Position numbers and translations under genes: made by a program. A DNA stretch of 64,000 nucleotides from Siderastrea siderea. Its lineage: Eukaryota > Cnidaria > Anthozoa > Scleractinia > Rhizangiidae. The DNA is taken from positions 40,001,569-40,065,568 of the forward strand of contig OZ034975.1 of assembly GCA_964030785.1 (NCBI GenBank), read 5' to 3'. The notes beneath the pieces were generated by a model that saw nothing but the letters and a program-made list of their open reading frames with translations, had not been told where the DNA came from and searched no databases. This document shows, in pieces, positions 59,200 to 64,000 of the stretch; the first letter of the stretch is position 1; each line of letters opens with the position of its first letter.

Positions 59200-60940
59200 T
59201 ACATACAGCAAATACATTCGCTCTTTCAATTGCATGAGATAGAGATAGACTATGAAATGTATATTCGTGACAGTAGTCATGGATGCATTACCATTCAGGT
59301 TTTTTAAGGAATTTGCCCCCTTATACCAAATTTTTTGTGTGGTTTAAGACTATGTGGAAACAGCAAATCTTAGCAAGGGTTTCCAATAACCCTTGCTAAG
59401 ATGCTCCTTTTCCCCATAGTCATAACCTTTGCAAAAATACATCTGTATTAATTAGGAGGTACCATCCTTAAGAAAAATTAACCTATCAACATGTTTGTCA
59501 CATATGGTGGGTCAGATTTGTTGTATTACCACTATATTTTAGTACCAGTCTACTGGGACATGAGTTACATGTACATGCAACTCTGAACCATTATTTTCTT
59601 TTATAAACCCGAAGTGCTCTCATGTGCTTGCCTTTCCTTTTTTGTTTTGTACGATTTCAAAAGACTGGCCATATGAGCCTTCGAGACCGCCATGTTTGTT
59701 GACAAAGTGACGGTCAATTCTCCAAGAAGGGGGTGGAGAAGAGATAATATTAGAACCACCATTTTGCACACAGGCAAGACCCTGGTGACAAATGAAGTCT
59801 TTTTTAATGAAAACAAAGTAATATTGTTACTTGGTTTCAAAACAATGGACATAACGTACAGCAGAGAACAATAGAGGCATTTTTCAATGAAGGGAAAAGA
59901 ACTACAGGACATCATTTGAAAACTGTCTTAACTATCGATAATTAACTAAACTATCGCGATTGTCATCGATAGTTGAATTTTGCGATCAATGCGTCGCTAT
60001 CGGAACACTCCAATCGCAATGCATTGATAGTTCGATCTATTGTTACACTCCTATGCATGTTAGGAGTCTATGCTACTTTTCATCCTGTACAATGTCTTAC
60101 AAGGTAGTGATAAAAATATTGTCATTTGCCAACAATACACATATAGCCCAGAACCTCATATGGGGTCACTTTTTAACGCTTCCATTATTTTCAATTCAGT
60201 TAAGTGTTATTATACATATTATCTTCTCAGGCTGTGGCTGGTACATGTAGATGTACCTGATGAATAGCACATGCATGGGGATACACCCTTATATCTTCAA
60301 AATATTAGTCAAAGTAAAGATGTTGCATTCTTAGCTAGGGTAGGGAATGAAAGAGCTATATGAAACTTGAACCGAAATGTCTAAAGGTGTTCTTAAGTTA
60401 AACTCAGATCATTACACCATAGTTGCCTTTTACTACTTGCTTACTGTTTGCATTTTTTTGTTATTTCCACAGGTCTCAAGATACAAAGCGAATCCCAAAA
60501 CAAAAACAAAATAAAATACATGCAGTGGCGTAAGCAATATAAATAGCCAAGGGCATCACAAGGATTACTACAGAGTATTTTTAATGTCGTCACTTTTTGA
60601 TACCCATAAGCGGTATCAATCACACAGATGTAGATTCATTAGCTTAGGTGATGCTGCTGGTGCTTGTTGGTGTAACCAATGTGCCTGCGTTATTTTTGCA
60701 TTACTTTTCTTAAATGTCTATTTTAAAAGCCCTTTTTGAAGGCATGTATCCATGCCTGTTATGAATTCATACAGTGTAGTGGTTGTAGACCAGTGTGTTG
60801 ATGCAAACCTATTGAGAAGGTCTGCTTTTTAGGTTTTCTATGGTGGAATAGTTCAACACGTTATTTCTTCAACAATAAAGATTACAGAAAAGGCTTTTTG
60901 TCTGTCATCTCACTACATGGTCTACAATGTAGTCGTCCTT
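59200..60940. other. CACTA-like interior, no gene recognised
   Basis: Clustered CTATCGAT-type words lie at 59,930-60,030; otherwise no structure or domain is visible. Confidence 0.4.
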
Positions 60941-60944
60941 TTTC

Positions 60945-63049
60945 AATTTACATGATATTTGCAGGCTCCTTTATTCGATTTACATGCTTTTTACAGGCTC
61001 CTTTATTCGATTTACATTCTATTGACAGGCTCCTTTATTCGATTTACATGAAAATTTACAGGCTCCTTTATTCGACTTACATGATATTTACAGGCTCCTT
61101 TATTCGATTTACATGGTTTTTACAGGCTCCTTTATTCGATTTACATGAAAATTTACAGGCTCCTTAATTTGATTTACATGATATTTACAGGCTCCTTTAT
61201 TCGATTTACAGGCTCCTTTATTCGATTTACATGGTATTTACAGGCTCCTTTATTTGATTTACATGAAAATTTACAGGCTCCTTTATTCGATTTACATGGT
61301 ATTTACGGGCTCCTTTATTCGATTTACATGGTATTTACAGGCTCCTTTATTTGATTTACATGAAAATTTACAGGCTCCTTTATTCGATTTACAGGCTCCT
61401 TTATTCGATTTACATGAAAATTTACAGGCTCCTTAATTTGATTTACATGATATTTACAGGCTCCTTTATTTGATTTACATGAAAATTTACAGGCTCCTTT
61501 ATTCGATTTACATGGTTTTTACAGGCTCCTTTATTCGATTTACATGAAAATTTACAGGCTCCTTAATTTGATTTACATGATATTTACAGGCTCCTTTATT
61601 CGATTTACATGATATTTACAGGCTCCTTTATTTGATTTACATGAAAATTTACAGGCTCCTTTATTCGATTTACATGGTTTTTACAGGCTCCTTTATTCGA
61701 TTTACATGAAAATTTACAGGCTCCTTAATTTGATTTACATGATATTTACAGGCTCCTTTATTCGATTTACATGATATTTACAGGCTCCTTTATTTGATTT
61801 ACATGAAAATTTACAGGCTCCTTTATTCGATTTACATGGTATTTACAGGCTCCTTTATTCGATTTACATGAAAATTTACAGGCTCCTTAATTTGATTTAC
61901 ATGATATTTACAGGCTCCTTTATTCGATTTACAGGCTCCTTTATTCGATTTACATGGTATTTACAGGCTCCTTTATTTGATTTACATGAAAATTTACAGG
62001 CTCCTTTATTCGATTTACATGGTATTTACAGGCTCCTTTATTTGATTTACATGAAAACTTACAGGCTCCTTTATTCGATTTACAGGCTCCTTTATTCGAT
62101 TTACATGGTATTTACAGGCTCCTTTATTTGATTTACATGAAAATTTACAGGCTCCTTTATTCGATTTACAGGCTCCTTTATTCGATTTACATGGTATTTA
62201 CAGGCTCCTTTATTCGATTTACACGAAAATTTACAGGCTCCTTAATTTGATTTACATGATATTTACAGGCTCCTTTATTCGATTTACAGGCTCCTTTATT
62301 TGATTTACATGAAAATTTACAGGCTCCTTTATTCGATTTACATGGTATTTACAGGCTCCTTTATTTGATTTACATGAAAATTTACAGGCTCCTTTATTTG
62401 ATTTACATGAAAATTTACAGGCTCCTTTATTCGATTTACATGGTATTTACAGGCTCCTTTATTTGATTTACATGAAAATTTACAGTCTCCTTTATGCCAT
62501 TTACATGATATTTACAGGCTCCTTTATTAGATTTACATGGAAATTTACAGGCCCCTTTATTCGATTTACATGGTATTTACAGGCTCCTTTATTCGATTTA
62601 CATGATATTTACAGGCTCCTTTATTCGAATTACATGATATTTACAGGCTCCTTTATTCGATTTACATGATATTTACAGGCTCCTTTATTCGATTTACATG
62701 AAAATTTACAGGCCCCTTTATTCGATTTACATGATATTTATAGGCTCCTTCATTCGATTTGCATGAAATTTACGGCTCCTTAAAACCATTTACATGTTAT
62801 TTACAGGTAACCTTTAGTCGATTTACATGCTATTTACATGGTTTATGTCCCTTGGTTTGCGAAATTTACAGGATCGTCTTCATAATTTACATGTTTCACT
62901 TAAAATATTTACATGTTTTTTACAGGAATATCTCAAAACATGTAAATGGGTAAAAAGTATGGAAATTACCATTTACAGTATCTTTTTGACGATTTACATG
63001 TTATTTACATGTTTGTTACATACTATGTAAATTTTCAACTTTTCCAGTG
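60945..63049. repeat. Right subterminal array, about 50 copies
   Basis: The unit TTTACAGGCTCCTTTATTCG followed by ATTTACATG plus a variable GATA, GGTA or AAAA segment (about 32-36 bp, with some 22-bp short units) runs from 60,960 to about 62,770. Diverged copies continue to the terminus. The core words CCTGTAAAT and CATGTAAAT also occur, inverted, in the left arm. Confidence 0.9.
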
Positions 63050-63052
63050 ACG

Positions 63053-64000
63053 ACCAACGTCGCTTTTGAAGAAGAGGTTTTTTTTTAAAGCTTAGCTTGT
63101 TTAGCAAAACGATTCAGTTCGACAGAAGTGAAGATTAGAACTTGAGAAAAAATTTCAAATAACTATAAATGGAAAGAAAGAGTTCAACAGAGTACTCAGT
63201 TGTCCTTTTAGGAAAGCAAAAAGTTCAAGTTACTTTTAAAGACTTCATCTTTGTTGTCGGTTCCGTGCTGCGAACTGGGTCGGCACAACGCTTGAGTTCG
63301 CAGTTAAATCCGCAGCGGTCCTGATCTCAAATATAGCAGAGCTGGTGCCTTCTGTTTTTTTCTGTCCACAACCATGGTTTTTGCGGCAGTCCGAACGCAT
63401 TTTCCCAAGAAAAACACCCGTGTTTATCGTAATTAACACAGTACCTTGCTTAACTTTCGTAACATCGAATCGAGTCGAAGTACATCGCTTGAATTCGCAG
63501 CATTTGGCAATGGTTCGGACATCAAACATGGCAGAGCTAGTGCTTTCCGGTATTTTCTGTCTACAACCATGGTTTCTGCAGCGGACCGAACACCTTTCCC
63601 TAAGAAAAACACCCGTGTTTCTGTCAATCCAGCTGTGAGCAATAAACAACTGTTTAAGTATTAAAATTATTCCTCATTTGATCACTTAGCACAGGTTATG
63701 TAGTGTTATCATTTTCCCTTTTCATTCCGGCGGTTTTGGCGGCTCGTGGGTTCGACCCTCAGGAGGAGCAGATTTTTTTTTTCAGTTTTTTTTGGTGATT
63801 ACTTTAAAAAAATGAACAACTTCCAGCACTTAAAAAAAGGTGGGGCTCCGCTTTTAGGCTTGGCTAAATCTATATATTATCAGTTAAGCAACGGAAACTG
63901 ATGAGTCAAACCAGCCTGAGATAATAATTATTTTACACAGGCTTCATGTGATGACAGTCATTTGGTCTTTGGATTGTGTTTGTTGTGACGAGGAATAGAT
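63053..64000. other. Intergenic DNA, no gene recognised
   Basis: A block containing CTGTCCACAACCATGGTTTTTG (63,362) recurs as CTGTCTACAACCATGGTTTCTG (63,559) with surrounding similarity, so 63,260-63,420 and 63,470-63,615 are diverged direct repeats. Frames across them have no recognised domain. Confidence 0.5.

Larger units (their letters stand above)
48479..63049. mobile_element. CACTA/CMC-like DNA transposon, 14.6 kb, with nested insertions
   Basis: The termini are exact 25-bp inverted repeats starting CACTGGAAAAGTTGAAAATT, at 48,479 and, as complement, ending at 63,049. ACG flanks both ends (48,476-48,478 and 63,050-63,052), a 3-bp duplication. CACT(A/G) termini, a 3-bp duplication and long subterminal repeat arrays are the hallmarks of CACTA elements. 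Subterminal arrays in inverted orientation follow each end. No transposase was recognised, so this is a non-autonomous or gutted copy that also collected other repeats. Confidence 0.7.

Noticed and set aside
58483..59242. Overlapping long frames on both strands rich in Gly, Arg and Pro
   Set aside because: All follow the 69-bp GC-rich minisatellite; no domain and equal openness in several frames.
60945..62770. CRISPR-like array of regular repeats
   Set aside because: The variable parts are only a few recurring words, not unique spacers; the context is a eukaryotic transposon arm.
63735..63775. tRNA B-box (GTGGGTTCGACCC)
   Set aside because: No A-box or acceptor pairing at the right distance; too short to call a SINE.

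Overview
The window is eukaryotic, most likely animal DNA. It is AT-rich and repeat-dense, genes are split by GT-AG introns, there is a membrane receptor with phase-1 immunoglobulin exons, and relics of several DNA transposon families are present. The texture suits an anthozoan cnidarian such as a coral or anemone. That placement is an impression, because no single-copy marker gene is visible.

Positions 1-19,500 are mostly intergenic. They hold a motif cluster (743-1,120), one copy of an old segmental duplication (3,470-4,900), a tRNA-derived SINE and local duplicates (9,750-11,400), an ATCGAAC-rich inverted-repeat element (11,845-12,828), and the 3' part of an Ig-superfamily receptor gene on the minus strand (13,429-15,151). 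Small MITEs and a hAT transposase fragment (17,514-17,885) follow.

Positions 20,576-44,524 are the centre of interest: four head-to-tail units of one mobile element. Each unit starts with CGTTTCCCAAAATTT (one T changed to G in units 3 and 4) and ends with its inverted complement. Neighbouring units are joined through an 8-bp spacer, TATAAGAT, so every junction has the arm-8 bp-arm layout of a tyrosine-recombinase core site. Units 1-3 (about 5.2-5.4 kb) carry an intact minus-strand ORF with a C2H2 finger, a tyrosine recombinase and a C-terminal Myb/SANT domain, but only the first two exons of the plus-strand gene. Unit 4 (7.9 kb) carries that gene in full. It encodes a superfamily-3 (SF3) helicase of the Rep/NS1/E1 type and is followed by a coiled-coil ORF; its own recombinase gene is frameshifted. 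All units keep a roughly 550-bp cluster of about 31 GGAAC/GTTCC motifs and a large palindrome. I interpret this as an integrative-replicative element (Rep helicase plus tyrosine recombinase) and know of no named eukaryotic transposon group with this gene set. A paralogous locus at about 4,440-4,500 preserves a related empty site.

Positions 44,540-48,478 hold the other side of the split duplication and unremarkable DNA with one possible terminal exon. Positions 48,479-63,049 look like one 14.6-kb CACTA-type (CMC) element: 25-bp terminal inverted repeats starting CACTGG, a 3-bp ACG duplication, and long subterminal TTTACAT arrays in inverted orientation. Inside it are a palindromic MITE, an ACTAC minisatellite that switches strand, and a 4.3-kb element with GC-rich inverted arms inserted into that minisatellite. 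No transposase was recognised in it.
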